Shown here: piece after piece, positions 1-8,309 of the stretch | Layout: each line of letters opens with the position of its first letter | How positions within the stretch are numbered: position 1 is the stretch's first letter | Source: Streptomyces lincolnensis | GTDB lineage: Bacteria; Actinomycetota; Actinomycetes; Streptomycetales; Streptomycetaceae | DNA: 64,000 nt | Assembly: GCF_001685355.1 (NCBI RefSeq) | Contig: NZ_CP016438.1 | Span: 10,168,001 to 10,232,000 of the forward strand | Reading direction: 5' to 3' | Position numbers and translations under genes: made by a program | The notes under the pieces: model-generated | Database searches by the model: none | Seen by the model: the letters and a program-made list of their open reading frames with translations, nothing else | What the model was told of the DNA's origin: nothing

Positions 1-1
1 C

Positions 2-178
2 ATCCTGACGTTCAACTTCGCCGAAGAGCTGGACCTCCAGCCCGACTTCGTCCGCGAGGCCGGCGGCAGGCTCGCCGAAGGCCCGGGCCCTGGCCGATGA
101 CGTCTGCGAAGCCCTCGACCACGAACTACTGCCGAAGGACATCAAAGCCACCCCCAACGTCGGCACGGTCCGCGCAAC
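2..178 (+). pseudogene. 3' remnant of an unrecognised gene, frameshifted
   Basis: The open frame entering from the left (ILTFNFAEELDLQPDFV...) stops at about base 100. Good protein-like sequence resumes in another frame from about base 80 (ALADDVCEALDHELLPKD...) and runs into the end of the converging NUDIX gene. The two halves read as one gene with a frameshift near base 80. The family is not recognised. The upstream part lies outside the window, so a sequencing error cannot be excluded. Confidence 0.35.
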
Positions 179-673
179 TCAGCCGTTCACCATGATCGGC
201 GAGTCCGGTGGGCCGTCCTTCAGCAAGGACGCCAGCAGCTCCGGGAGTTCAGTCGGCCGCACCACATCCGAGGTCGTGACCAGTTCCGCCACCGTCCACC
301 ACCGGTGCCCTGTGATCGCGGCTTTCTCGATCTCCTCGAAAGCCGAGGTATCGACCTCGAACGCAGGTACCCGGGCCATGTAGTAACGCTGGCGAACCTC
401 GTAGGCGACACCGTCCCGGACCGTTGTCCACGGACGCCCTCGCCATATCTCCGGACCCAGCGAGACGTGCGTCAGCCCGGTTTCCTCCTGCAACTCCCGC
501 AGGGCCGCCTGCTCATGGCTTTCACCCGGTGCAAGTCCGCCTCCAGGGGTGAACCAGCGGACGGAACCTTCCTCTTCGTTCCCGGCGGAGAACAGCAGCA
601 GCCGATCGGCGTCGTCCAGCAACACCACGCGCGCGCTCGGGCGCGGCAGCAGTCTTTCCTCAGGTATCACCAC
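179..673 (-). CDS. NUDIX hydrolase
   Basis: Predicted 164-residue NUDIX hydrolase, probably cleaving a nucleoside diphosphate linked to another group. The full Nudix box is visible at residues 45-67 in the pattern G-x5-E-x7-REUxEExGU, with the metal-binding REL-QEE-TGL core. The start is a GTG at 673. The length is normal for a one-domain cytoplasmic member. It is a single gene converging on the broken gene at the left edge. The substrate cannot be told from sequence because the regions outside the box carry no subfamily mark that I recognise. Confidence 0.85.
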   Translation of the reverse strand: MVIPEERLLPRPSARVVLLDDADRLLLFSAGNEEEGSVRWFTPGGGLAPGESHEQAALRELQEETGLTHVSLGPEIWRGRPWTTVRDGVAYEVRQRYYMARVPAFEVDTSAFEEIEKAAITGHRWWTVAELVTTSDVVRPTELPELLASLLKDGPPDSPIMVNG

Positions 674-987
674 TTCGTCAGGGTAAGACCGACGACGAAC
701 CCTGCCCCCGACTCACCGATCCGATGATGGACTGACCACCCGGCCAAGGCCGCCTGACGAGGCAATCGCAGCCGATCGTTTCTGTTGTGACAGTCAGTCC
801 GATCAAGTAAGGTCACCCGACGTGAACACCGGACCGGCGCTACGCCACACACAGATTGGCCATCCGGTGGAGGGCTGATCGCACGGCGGGTGCAAGGAAC
901 GCACCCCCTCAGTTCGGCACGCGGACCTCCCGGCACTCGCGCTCCGCGAGTCCGTTTTCCGTGTCGAACACCAATGAGGCCAGCCGA
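674..987. other. Intergenic region between divergent NUDIX and VOC genes
   Basis: About 310 bp between two divergently read genes, so it should hold both promoters. No convincing open frame, strong palindrome or RNA structure was seen. Confidence 0.4.
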
Positions 988-1362
988 ATGACAGCCACGT
1001 TCAACCACACCATCATCGCTGCCAAGGACCGCAACGAGTCGGCTCGGTTCTTCCGGGAGTTGTTGGAACTCTCAGAAGCGCCGTCCTGGGGCCCGTTCAC
1101 CAACATCCAGCTCACCGACGGCGTTCTACTGCAGTTCGCCGAGCCGCCGGTGGAGATCCAGATGCAGCACTACGCATTCCTGCTCGACGACGAGCTGTTC
1201 GATCGCGCGTATCGGCGGCTGTGTGATCGCGACATCGAGCACTGGGCCGACCCGCAGATGCGCCGCCCGGGCGAGATCAACAACGAGCACGGCGGTCGAG
1301 GCGTGTACTTCAAAGACCCAGCCGGTCACGCGATTGAGCTGATCACCCGCCCGTATCTGTAA
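988..1362 (+). CDS. VOC (glyoxalase/bleomycin-resistance fold) family protein
   Basis: A 124-residue protein of the vicinal-oxygen-chelate superfamily. It opens with FNHTIIAAKDRNESARFFREL, the usual first beta-alpha unit (His near residue 6 as likely metal ligand), and ends in the typical YFKDPAGHAIELI strand with the second-module Glu. The first ATG with fitting VOC sequence is at 988, and the open frame further upstream has no family match. Members bind or modify small molecules, often in resistance or ring cleavage. Nothing nearby fixes the substrate. Confidence 0.8.
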   Translation: MTATFNHTIIAAKDRNESARFFRELLELSEAPSWGPFTNIQLTDGVLLQFAEPPVEIQMQHYAFLLDDELFDRAYRRLCDRDIEHWADPQMRRPGEINNEHGGRGVYFKDPAGHAIELITRPYL

Positions 1363-1610
1363 CCGAGGTAGGACCTGGTCGGGTGTCCAGAACAGCGCGC
1401 CCGACCAGGCAGCCAACTGACCGAACCCCACCTTTTGCCCAGGACGTCGCCACCATCGAGGGATGAAGTGGCCTCAGAGGCCGCCAGTTTGACGACCCCT
1501 CAGTGGACGTCAAGCCCGATCTCCCTCGGTTCGTGATCGCTCGATCACAGGGGCACCCCCGACGGCCCGCTCGATCCGGCCTTCGGGATCCGCTCCCGCC
1601 TCAATGCCCG

Positions 1611-2594
1611 TCAGCGTCGCCCGGCCAGTGCCTGGTCGGCGTTGGCCAGTTGAGTACGCATGTCCTTCTTGACAGCGGCGAGCTCTCGTTGCTTTGCAGC
1701 CATCGCCCGCCGCTGGTACGCCGCGTCGACCGACGACCAGACGCCGATGACGTTCGTCTCCTGTTTGCAGGCCACGTCCGTGGTCGCGAGTGCGAGTTCG
1801 GCCCGGCCGGCCGTCGGACCGTTGAACTTGGGGTCCTTGCCGGGCACTCGGGTCGGGTCGGTGTAGGTGTAGTCGTTGTTGTGCCGCTCCATACACCGTG
1901 ACCAGGCGCGGAAGGCCGCCACCACACGAGGATCGCGTTGTGAGTCACGGTAGCTGCCGATGTTGATCGTGCCGACGAGCTCCCGGTTCCCCAGCTTCTG
2001 TGGGTCGCCCGACAGCGCTTTCGTAGCCTCGCTCTGGCAGCCGCCAGCAGGGAGGCGACGACCGCGCGAGTCAGCGCTCGCCGGTGTGCCGTCCGGATTC
2101 AACCCGCGCAGAACGAGCATTGCCTCCCGCCCCGGCTGCGGCATCGTGGGCTTGTCCTTGACCTGCGGCGGCACCGAGCCGGGAACTGGGTGGTAGCCGT
2201 AGCGTGCTGCCTTGGCCGCGTCCGTGATGCCGTACCGGTGCGCCGTGTTGGCGGGGTTCAGCGTGCCCGTCTCCGGGATGGGGCCGGTGGGGGCGGGCCA
2301 GGAATGGCCGAAGCGCCGCATGCACGACTCGGTCAGCACCGCCTTGGCCCGGAACAGGCGCCCGACCTGACGGTCGGTGAACAGGTAGGGCTCGACGGGC
2401 AGTACCAGGGAGCTGACGTCGAGCATTCTCGGCACCACGACGGCGGGAAGCGGCCCGGAAGCCGTCGGTGTTCCGGACGGAGTGGGCGTCGGCGTCGACT
2501 CCGCCGCCTGCCCCTGCGCGCACCCCGCCGTGACGGCGAGCACGATGACGGCCGCCCCGAGATGCCTGGTCCTGCGAATTCGTCGCGCCGGCAT
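1611..2594 (-). CDS. Predicted secreted lipoprotein
   Basis: A 327-residue protein starting MPARRIRRTRHLG followed by a hydrophobic stretch and the lipobox AVTAGC, with Cys25 the likely lipidated residue. A Thr/Pro/Ser-rich linker (about residues 32-50) follows. The rest is charged, soluble, and carries four or five further Cys, suggesting disulfides outside the membrane. No enzyme motif was recognised. It lies 88 bp downstream of another exported protein gene but is separated from it by a hairpin, so it is probably transcribed separately. Confidence 0.75.
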   Translation of the reverse strand: MPARRIRRTRHLGAAVIVLAVTAGCAQGQAAESTPTPTPSGTPTASGPLPAVVVPRMLDVSSLVLPVEPYLFTDRQVGRLFRAKAVLTESCMRRFGHSWPAPTGPIPETGTLNPANTAHRYGITDAAKAARYGYHPVPGSVPPQVKDKPTMPQPGREAMLVLRGLNPDGTPASADSRGRRLPAGGCQSEATKALSGDPQKLGNRELVGTINIGSYRDSQRDPRVVAAFRAWSRCMERHNNDYTYTDPTRVPGKDPKFNGPTAGRAELALATTDVACKQETNVIGVWSSVDAAYQRRAMAAKQRELAAVKKDMRTQLANADQALAGRR

Positions 2595-2614
2595 GTTGTC
2601 CTATCCCTTCCGGG

Positions 2615-2644
2615 GTGCGGGTGCGGGTGCGGGTGCGGGTGCGG
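2615..2644. repeat. Five tandem GTGCGG hexamers
   Basis: Five exact copies of the 6-bp unit GTGCGG lie just upstream of the lipoprotein start codon, in the leader of its message. Hexamer tracts of this kind can change copy number by slippage. Confidence 0.85.
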
Positions 2645-2645
2645 A

Positions 2646-2671
2646 GCCCGCCCGCCGGTGCGCGGGCGGGC
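2646..2671 (-). terminator. Hairpin terminator after the small secreted protein gene
   Basis: A perfect 10-bp stem (GCCCGCCCGC / GCGGGCGGGC) with a 6-nt loop sits 11 bp past the stop of the gene at 2683-3132. No U-tract follows, as is usual in streptomycetes. Confidence 0.65.
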
Positions 2672-2682
2672 CCGGACAGGCA

Positions 2683-3132
2683 TCAGCCGGCGTAGTACCA
2701 GCCGAGCGAGGCGTTGTTGTTCTGCACTCCGGAGTTCAGCGCGCGGGACTCTCCGGGCCAGATGTCGTCGTAGGGAGCATTGCCGCTGGCGTTCTGGTTC
2801 TCGTTGTAGAAGATGCGGGCCTTGAAGTTCTGGTCGTTGTTCCAGGCGCGGTACACGTTGTTCTTCACGTACTGGCCGTGGCCCTCGCCGGCGGCCGCGA
2901 AAGTGTGCCCCGCGAAGTCATTGACCCCGGTGCCGTACTTGCTCCAGGAGCTGTTGCTGGAGGCGCTGTAGTAGAGGTAGACGTTGCTGTCCCAGCTGGC
3001 GAGCTGGGCCTGGGCGGGGGCGGCTGGGGCTTCCCCCTTCGCGGCAGCCGGCGCGGTGGCCAGGACGGTGCTGCCGGCTATCAGTGCTGCGGCGACCGCG
3101 ATGGATCCCGCCATACGACGTGCAGTTGTCAC
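2683..3132 (-). CDS. Small secreted protein of unknown function
   Basis: A 149-residue protein with a clear signal peptide (MTTARRMAGSIAVAAALIAG, AxA-type cleavage near residue 35). The mature part is rich in Asn, Tyr, Trp and Ser with YLYYSASSNSSWSKYG-like beta-strand patterns and no Cys. It resembles small secreted beta-sandwich proteins (peptidase inhibitor I36 or crystallin-like), but I cannot confirm that assignment. The start is GTG at 3132 behind a CGGAGGAG ribosome-binding site. An unusually long perfect palindrome lies about 115 bp upstream and may control it. Confidence 0.7.
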   Translation of the reverse strand: MTTARRMAGSIAVAAALIAGSTVLATAPAAAKGEAPAAPAQAQLASWDSNVYLYYSASSNSSWSKYGTGVNDFAGHTFAAAGEGHGQYVKNNVYRAWNNDQNFKARIFYNENQNASGNAPYDDIWPGESRALNSGVQNNNASLGWYYAG

Positions 3133-3244
3133 GATGCTCCTCCGTTGGCGTACGGAACGGGGTGGCGCTTCGGCGGCGGTCGGCCGTCCTGCGCGAGCCC
3201 TCTCCCGTGTTGACCGGCCCTGAGACTAGGCCGGGAACGGCCCT

Positions 3245-3274
3245 GCACGGTCCTGACAGATGTCAGGACCGTGC
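3245..3274. promoter_or_regulatory. 30-bp perfect palindrome, probable operator
   Basis: Two 14-bp arms (GCACGGTCCTGACA and its exact reverse complement) surround a 2-bp centre. A partial third half-site (TGTCGGGACCGTGC) follows at about 3278-3291. It sits 113 bp upstream of the secreted protein gene and 267 bp upstream of the LysR gene, too far from any stop codon to look like a terminator. Confidence 0.6.
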
Positions 3275-3540
3275 CGCTGTCGGGACCGTGCGGTGCGGCA
3301 GCCGACGGCAGGCCTCCTGGCCTTCGCCAACGGCGAGATCTGCGTGGACGTGAGGACGGGCAGGGGGATGGGCATGGGGGGGGGCTCACCTTCGATCAGG
3401 CCGGCGATCCAGCGCACCCCCGGCGCGCACGCCACGGGATGCATCACGCCCCCCCGGCGCGCACCGAAGGTGCCCTGGATCGCTGACCTGTGCCGATCCC
3501 TCCTGGTCCGGTGTCGGACGCGGCGGTTAGGGTGGACGCC

Positions 3541-4449
3541 GTGGAGCTCCTGCACCTGCGCTACTTCGTCGCCGTCGCCCAAGAACTCAACTACTCCACC
3601 GCGGCCCGCAAACTGCACATGGCGGTCTCGCCGCTGAGCCGGCGGATCAAGGACCTGGAGCGGGAGCTCGGGCACCGGCTGTTCGACCGTGACACCCACC
3701 ATGTGACGCTCACCCCGGCCGGCAGTGCGCTGCTGCCGGTCGCGCTCGGCGTCCTGGAGCAGGTCGAGTCCATCCGCTGGCGGCTGGACGAGGCGACCCG
3801 GCCCGGGCGGGCGACCGTGCTGCTCGGGGTGCCCAGCGGTATCCATCCGGACCTGCGGGAGCGGATCGATGCCCTCACCGAACGGGTCCGCGACCGGTTC
3901 GAGGTCAAGCGCTGGCCCGGTGCCAGCGACCTGCTGGTCGACGCGGTGCGCGACGGCCGCCTTGCACTCACCCTGGCCCGGCTGCCGGTCAGTGACCCCG
4001 CCCTGGAGCAGTTGCCGGTGATGTCGGAGCGGCTCGGCGCGGTCGTGCCGGCGGACCGGTTCGCCGGGCGCGCCGCGATCGCGCCGGCGGAGCTGACCGA
4101 CCTGCCGTACGCGGCTCCTCCCGCGGCCATGGCCAACGTCTTCTTCCGCCGGCTGGACCGGCAGCTGTCCGACCTCGGCGTCAAGAAGCGCGTCGAACTG
4201 AGTGCCACCGCCTATGAGGGAGTTTCGGAAATAGTTTCCGGTGGATTTGCATTCACCGTTTCCATGTTGGATTCCAGAAGTCCCGTGTGGAATTACACTC
4301 TGGACAACGTGGCCGTTGTCCCTTTCTGTGATTTCGATCCTCGGCTCGTCACCGGACTCCTCTGGCGCAAGGACCGCGCCGACGGCGGTGACCTGGAGGA
4401 ACTCATCGCTCCGGCCCGTGAGATCTTCGCCGAGCCGCTGAGCCGTTAG
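3541..4449 (+). CDS. LysR-family transcriptional regulator
   Basis: A 302-residue LysR-type regulator. The N-terminal winged helix-turn-helix is clear (ELLHLRYFVAVAQELNYSTA... SPLSRRIKDLE), followed by the co-inducer-binding domain. I chose GTG at 3541 because the fold begins there; the open frame reaches back to 3490 without family sequence. It reads toward the acyl-CoA operon that begins 136 bp later, with a 7-1-7 palindrome between them, so it is the natural candidate to control that operon. The last third has several AT-rich codons unlike its surroundings. Confidence 0.9.
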   Translation: MELLHLRYFVAVAQELNYSTAARKLHMAVSPLSRRIKDLERELGHRLFDRDTHHVTLTPAGSALLPVALGVLEQVESIRWRLDEATRPGRATVLLGVPSGIHPDLRERIDALTERVRDRFEVKRWPGASDLLVDAVRDGRLALTLARLPVSDPALEQLPVMSERLGAVVPADRFAGRAAIAPAELTDLPYAAPPAAMANVFFRRLDRQLSDLGVKKRVELSATAYEGVSEIVSGGFAFTVSMLDSRSPVWNYTLDNVAVVPFCDFDPRLVTGLLWRKDRADGGDLEELIAPAREIFAEPLSR

Positions 4450-4462
4450 GCGTCCGACGGTG

Positions 4463-4477
4463 TGACCGCTGCGGTCA
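4463..4477. promoter_or_regulatory. Palindrome upstream of the acyl-CoA operon
   Basis: TGACCGC-T-GCGGTCA is a perfect 7-bp inverted repeat with a 1-nt centre, 14 bp after the LysR stop and 109 bp before the CoA-transferase ATG. It could be an operator for the operon or a very short terminator for the LysR gene; the lack of a loop favours an operator. Confidence 0.45.
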
Positions 4478-4585
4478 TACCGCTTTTCGCATCATGATCA
4501 TTCCGTTCTCCGTGCCCTCTTGCTAACTTAATTTCTAGATACACGCAGATGAGTGCATCTGGTCGGGCAAGAGAAAGGGAGAACG

Positions 4586-5755
4586 ATGACGGACTTTGAG
4601 GGAACTGTCGCAGGGCCGCTGGACGGCGTACGCGTGATCGACCTCTCGACCGTGGTGATGGGCCCCTACGCGGCCCAGATCCTCGGTGACCTGGGCGCCG
4701 ACGTGATCAAGATCGAGTCGCCCGCCGACACCGTCCGCGTCGGCCACTACCGCACCACACCGGGCATGACCCCGCTGAACCTCAACGTCAACCGCAACAA
4801 GCGCAGCGTCCAGCTCAACCTCAAGGACGACACCGAGCGGGAGCAGGCGCTGGGCCTGATCGACACCGCGGACGTGCTGATCACCAACATGCGGCCCGGA
4901 GCGCTGCACCGCCTGGGCCTGTCCTACGACGACATCGCCGACCGCAACCCCGGGCTCGTCTACGCGCACGCCCAGGGCTTCCGCGGCGACTCCGATCAGG
5001 CCGGCAACGCCGCGTACGACGAGACCGTGCAGGCCGCCTCCGGACTGGTCGACATCGCCGACCGGGCGCTCGGCGAGCCCGTCTACCTGCCGACCATCAT
5101 CGGCGACAAGGTCTCCTCGCTGACCATCGCCTACAGCGTGCTCGCCGCCCTGCTGCACCGCGACCGCACCGGGCAGGGCCAGCTCGTCGAGATCCCCATG
5201 ACGGACACGCTGATCGCGTTCAACCTGGTCGAGCACCTGGCGGGCCACACCCACGTGCCCGAGACCGGCCCCACCGGGTTCGCGCTGTCGATGCTCAAGG
5301 GCCACAAGGCGGTGCGCACCAAGGACGGCCTGGCCTGTGTCATGCCGTACAACCCGCGCAACTACCGGGACTTCTTCACCGCCGCCGGACGCCCGGACCT
5401 CGCCGAGAACCCGCGGGTGAACGGCGAGGCCATCGACAGCGCCGACCACGAGGACCTGGCCGCGCTCCTGGAGAGCTGCGCCCCGGCCCTGACCACCGAC
5501 GAGTGGGCGGAGGTGTGCGCCAAGCACAGCATTCCGATGGCCCCGGTGCTCGAACTCGACCGCGCCCACGAGGACCCCTACATCCGCGACGGCCACCTGC
5601 TCGACACCGCCGAGCACCCCACCGAGGGCACGGTCCGCACCATCGGCATCCCGCTGCGCTTCTCCGCCACGCCCGGCTCGATCCGCCGCCTGGCGCCGGT
5701 CGCCGGCCAGGACACCGCGGAGGTCCTCGCCGAACTCGAAGCCACGGCCCGCTGA
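4586..5755 (+). CDS. CaiB/BaiF (family III) CoA-transferase
   Basis: A 389-residue family III CoA-transferase that moves CoA from a donor thioester to a carboxylic acid through an aspartyl-CoA anhydride. The N-terminal GVRVIDLSTVVMGPYAAQ... block and the catalytic Asp (Asp145 in YDETVQAASG) are present. The start at 4586 has a GAAAGGGAGA ribosome-binding site. It is the first gene of the operon and probably activates the acid that the next four enzymes process. Length and motifs look intact. Confidence 0.92.
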   Translation: MTDFEGTVAGPLDGVRVIDLSTVVMGPYAAQILGDLGADVIKIESPADTVRVGHYRTTPGMTPLNLNVNRNKRSVQLNLKDDTEREQALGLIDTADVLITNMRPGALHRLGLSYDDIADRNPGLVYAHAQGFRGDSDQAGNAAYDETVQAASGLVDIADRALGEPVYLPTIIGDKVSSLTIAYSVLAALLHRDRTGQGQLVEIPMTDTLIAFNLVEHLAGHTHVPETGPTGFALSMLKGHKAVRTKDGLACVMPYNPRNYRDFFTAAGRPDLAENPRVNGEAIDSADHEDLAALLESCAPALTTDEWAEVCAKHSIPMAPVLELDRAHEDPYIRDGHLLDTAEHPTEGTVRTIGIPLRFSATPGSIRRLAPVAGQDTAEVLAELEATAR

Positions 5756-5799
5756 CCGGGACAGCGAGGCAGGAGACAGCAGGAGACAGGAGAACAGCC

Positions 5800-6603
5800 A
5801 TGAGCACCCCCACCACTCCGACCACCCCCACGACCCCCGCACCCCCCGTCGTACGCACCGAACGGATCGGCTCCACCCTGCTGATCACCCTCGACCGCCC
5901 CGAGGCCCGCAACGCCGTGAACGCGGCGGTGGCCGCCGAACTGGCCGCGGCCCTCGACACGTTGGAGGCCGACCCGGCGCTGCGGGCCGGCGTCCTGACC
6001 GGCGCGGGCGGCACCTTCAGCGCCGGCATGGACCTCAAGGCCGCGCTGCGCGGCGAGTCGCCTGAGATCGAGGGCCGCGGCTTCGGCGGTCTGACCGAGG
6101 CGGAGCCCGGCAAGCCCCTGATCGCCGCCGTGGAGGGCTTCGCTCTGGGCGGCGGCTTCGAACTGGCCCTGGCCTGCGACCTGGTCGTCGCCGCCGAGGA
6201 CGCCCGGTTCGGCCTGCCCGAGGTCGGGCGCGGTCTGATCGCCGCGGGCGGCGGCGTGATCCGCCTGCCCCAGCGCATCCCGTACCACCTGGCCATGGAG
6301 CTGCTGCTGACCGGCGAGCCCGCCGACGGCCGTCGCGCCGGCGACCTGGGCCTGGCCAACCGGGTCACCGGCCGGGGAGGGGCCGTGGAAGAAGCCCTGC
6401 GGCTGGCCGAACGGGTCGCGGAGAACGCCCCGCTCGCACTCGCGGCCGTCAAGCAGGTCGTCCGCGCCGCCGACGGAGCCCCCGACGCCGAGGCGTTCGC
6501 CTTCCAGCGCACGCTGATGAAGTCCCTGATGGCCTCGGACGACGTACGCGAGGGCATGACCGCCTTCGCCGAGCGCCGCCCGCCGCGCTGGACGGGACGG
6601 TGA
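5800..6603 (+). CDS. Enoyl-CoA hydratase/isomerase (crotonase) family protein
   Basis: A 267-residue crotonase. The oxyanion-hole segments are visible: GTFSAGMDLKA and VEGFALGGGFELALACD. In the second segment Glu occupies the usual first catalytic position (GGFELALACD), and FGLPEVGRGLIAAGGG supplies the second acid region. It starts at 5800 with an ACAGGAGA ribosome-binding site. The first 15 residues are a low-complexity Thr/Pro run (TPTTPTTPTTPAP). Its stop overlaps the GTG of the next gene (GTGA), so the two are translationally coupled. Confidence 0.92.
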   Translation: MSTPTTPTTPTTPAPPVVRTERIGSTLLITLDRPEARNAVNAAVAAELAAALDTLEADPALRAGVLTGAGGTFSAGMDLKAALRGESPEIEGRGFGGLTEAEPGKPLIAAVEGFALGGGFELALACDLVVAAEDARFGLPEVGRGLIAAGGGVIRLPQRIPYHLAMELLLTGEPADGRRAGDLGLANRVTGRGGAVEEALRLAERVAENAPLALAAVKQVVRAADGAPDAEAFAFQRTLMKSLMASDDVREGMTAFAERRPPRWTGR

Positions 6604-7352
6604 GCGCGATGAGGGAACACGACGTCCGACGGCACGTCACCACCCCGCTCACCAGTCCGGCGTACGCGCCGACGGTCCCGAGGTTCACCGACCGCGAGTA
6701 CCTCAACATCGTCTACCGCACCGACCCCGACGCCCTGCGGGCCGTCGTCCCCGAACCCCTGCGGATCACCGAGCCGTTGGTCCGGTTCGAGGTCATGAGG
6801 ATGGGCGACGTCACCGGGTACGGCCCCTACACCGAGGCCGGCCAGGCGCTCGCCGTCGACTTCGAGGGCGAGCGCGGCGAGTACCTGCACGCGATGTACC
6901 TCGACAACTTCCCGGCCACCGCCTCCGGCCGCGAGGTCGCCGCCTACCCGAAGGTCATCGGCTCCCCGGCGCTGTACGTCGACTCCGGCGCCCTGGTCGG
7001 CACCCTCGACCACGGCACCCTGCGGGTCGCCACCGCGACCATGGGCTACAAGCAGCATGAGCTGGACCGGAGCGAGGCCGAGGCACAGATCGGCGTACCC
7101 ACGTTCATGCTCAAGACCATCCCCGGCTACGACGGTTCGCCGCGCGTGCAGGAACTCGTCCGCACCCGCATCACCGACCTCACCGTCAAGGGCGCCTGGA
7201 CCGGCCCCGCCCGGCTCCAGCTCTTCGAGCATGCCCTCGCCCCCCTGGCCGACCTCCCCGTGCTGGAGGTGGTCTCCGCCAGTCACATCCTCACCGACCT
7301 GACGCTGAACGGCGTCGAGCCGGTCCACGACTACCTGAAGGGGGTCGCGTGA
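6600..7352 (+). CDS. Acetoacetate decarboxylase family protein
   Basis: A 250-residue member of the acetoacetate decarboxylase fold. The segment REVAAYPKVIGSP holds the predicted Schiff-base Lys (about Lys118) in the family's usual context. The family decarboxylates beta-keto acids, but some members do aldolase-dehydratase chemistry instead. GTG at 6600 overlaps the previous stop; ATG at 6609 is an alternative start. In this operon it could release a ketone from the chain made by the dehydrogenases, or act on a free beta-keto acid after CoA transfer. Confidence 0.85.
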   Translation: MSAMREHDVRRHVTTPLTSPAYAPTVPRFTDREYLNIVYRTDPDALRAVVPEPLRITEPLVRFEVMRMGDVTGYGPYTEAGQALAVDFEGERGEYLHAMYLDNFPATASGREVAAYPKVIGSPALYVDSGALVGTLDHGTLRVATATMGYKQHELDRSEAEAQIGVPTFMLKTIPGYDGSPRVQELVRTRITDLTVKGAWTGPARLQLFEHALAPLADLPVLEVVSASHILTDLTLNGVEPVHDYLKGVA

Positions 7353-8308
7353 TGACCCGCGCCTTCCGCACGGCCGCCGTCGTCGGCGCCGGAACCATCG
7401 GACTGTCCTGGACGGCCCTGTTCGCCGCGCACGGCCTGACCGTCCGGGTGAGCGACCCGCGCCCGGACCTCGACGAGGCCGTCACCGAGGCCCTGACCCG
7501 GTACGCCCCGCACCTGGCCGCCCGCGGCCTGGACGTGACCGGCCTCGCCGACCGCGTGCGGATCGCGGCCGACGTCACCGAAGCGGTCCGGGACGCCGAC
7601 GTCGTCCAGGAGAACGGCCCGGAACGCGCCGAGTTCAAGCGGGAGTTGTTCGCCACGCTGACCCGCGAGGCACCCGCCCACGCGCTGCTGCTCAGCTCGT
7701 CCTCGGCGATCCCGTCGACCGCGTTCACGGCTCAGCTGCCCGACGAGGCCGCCGCCCGCGTCCTGATCGGTCACCCCTTCAACCCGCCGCACCTGCTCCC
7801 GCTGGTGGAGGTCGTCCCGGGCGCACGGACCGGCGAGGACGCCGTGCGGGCCGCGGTCGACTTCTACACCTCCCTCGACCGTACCCCGGTCGTCGAGCGC
7901 GTGGAGATCCCCGGCTTCGTCGGCAACCGCCTCCAGAACGCGCTCAGCCGCGAGGCGGTCTCCCTCGTCCAGCAGGGCGTGGTGACACCGGAGGACCTCG
8001 ACCGGATCGTCACCGACTCGCTCGGACTGCGCTGGGCCACGGTCGGACCGTTCCTCGGCGCGCACCTGGGCGGCGGCCCCGGCGGCTACCGGCACCTCGT
8101 CGAGCACATCGGCGCCTCGATGCAGAGCCTGACGGACGGCCCCGCGCCCGACGCCGACGCGCAGGAACGGCTCATCGGTGCCGTGGAAAAGGCCTACGGC
8201 TCCGCCCCGTACGCGGAGCTCTCCGAAACACGCGACCGCAGGCAACTGGCGGTCCTGGACGCCCTGTCCGAGACCACCGGCACGACCACTCCGAAGGAGG
8301 AGAACTGA
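7349..8308 (+). CDS. 3-hydroxyacyl-CoA dehydrogenase family protein
   Basis: A 319-residue NAD-dependent 3-hydroxyacyl-CoA dehydrogenase. It has a Rossmann start (AAVVGAGTIGLSW), the catalytic His region (IGHPFNPPHLLPLVEVVPG), and the NAD-side NGPE motif. The short C-terminal domain is present. It begins by GTG 7349 or ATG 7352, overlapping the previous stop. It would oxidise the hydroxyacyl-CoA made by the crotonase two genes upstream. The C-terminal part resembles carnitine or L-gulonate dehydrogenase relatives, so a non-CoA hydroxyacid substrate is possible. Confidence 0.9.
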   Translation: MMTRAFRTAAVVGAGTIGLSWTALFAAHGLTVRVSDPRPDLDEAVTEALTRYAPHLAARGLDVTGLADRVRIAADVTEAVRDADVVQENGPERAEFKRELFATLTREAPAHALLLSSSSAIPSTAFTAQLPDEAAARVLIGHPFNPPHLLPLVEVVPGARTGEDAVRAAVDFYTSLDRTPVVERVEIPGFVGNRLQNALSREAVSLVQQGVVTPEDLDRIVTDSLGLRWATVGPFLGAHLGGGPGGYRHLVEHIGASMQSLTDGPAPDADAQERLIGAVEKAYGSAPYAELSETRDRRQLAVLDALSETTGTTTPKEEN

Positions 8309-8309
8309 G

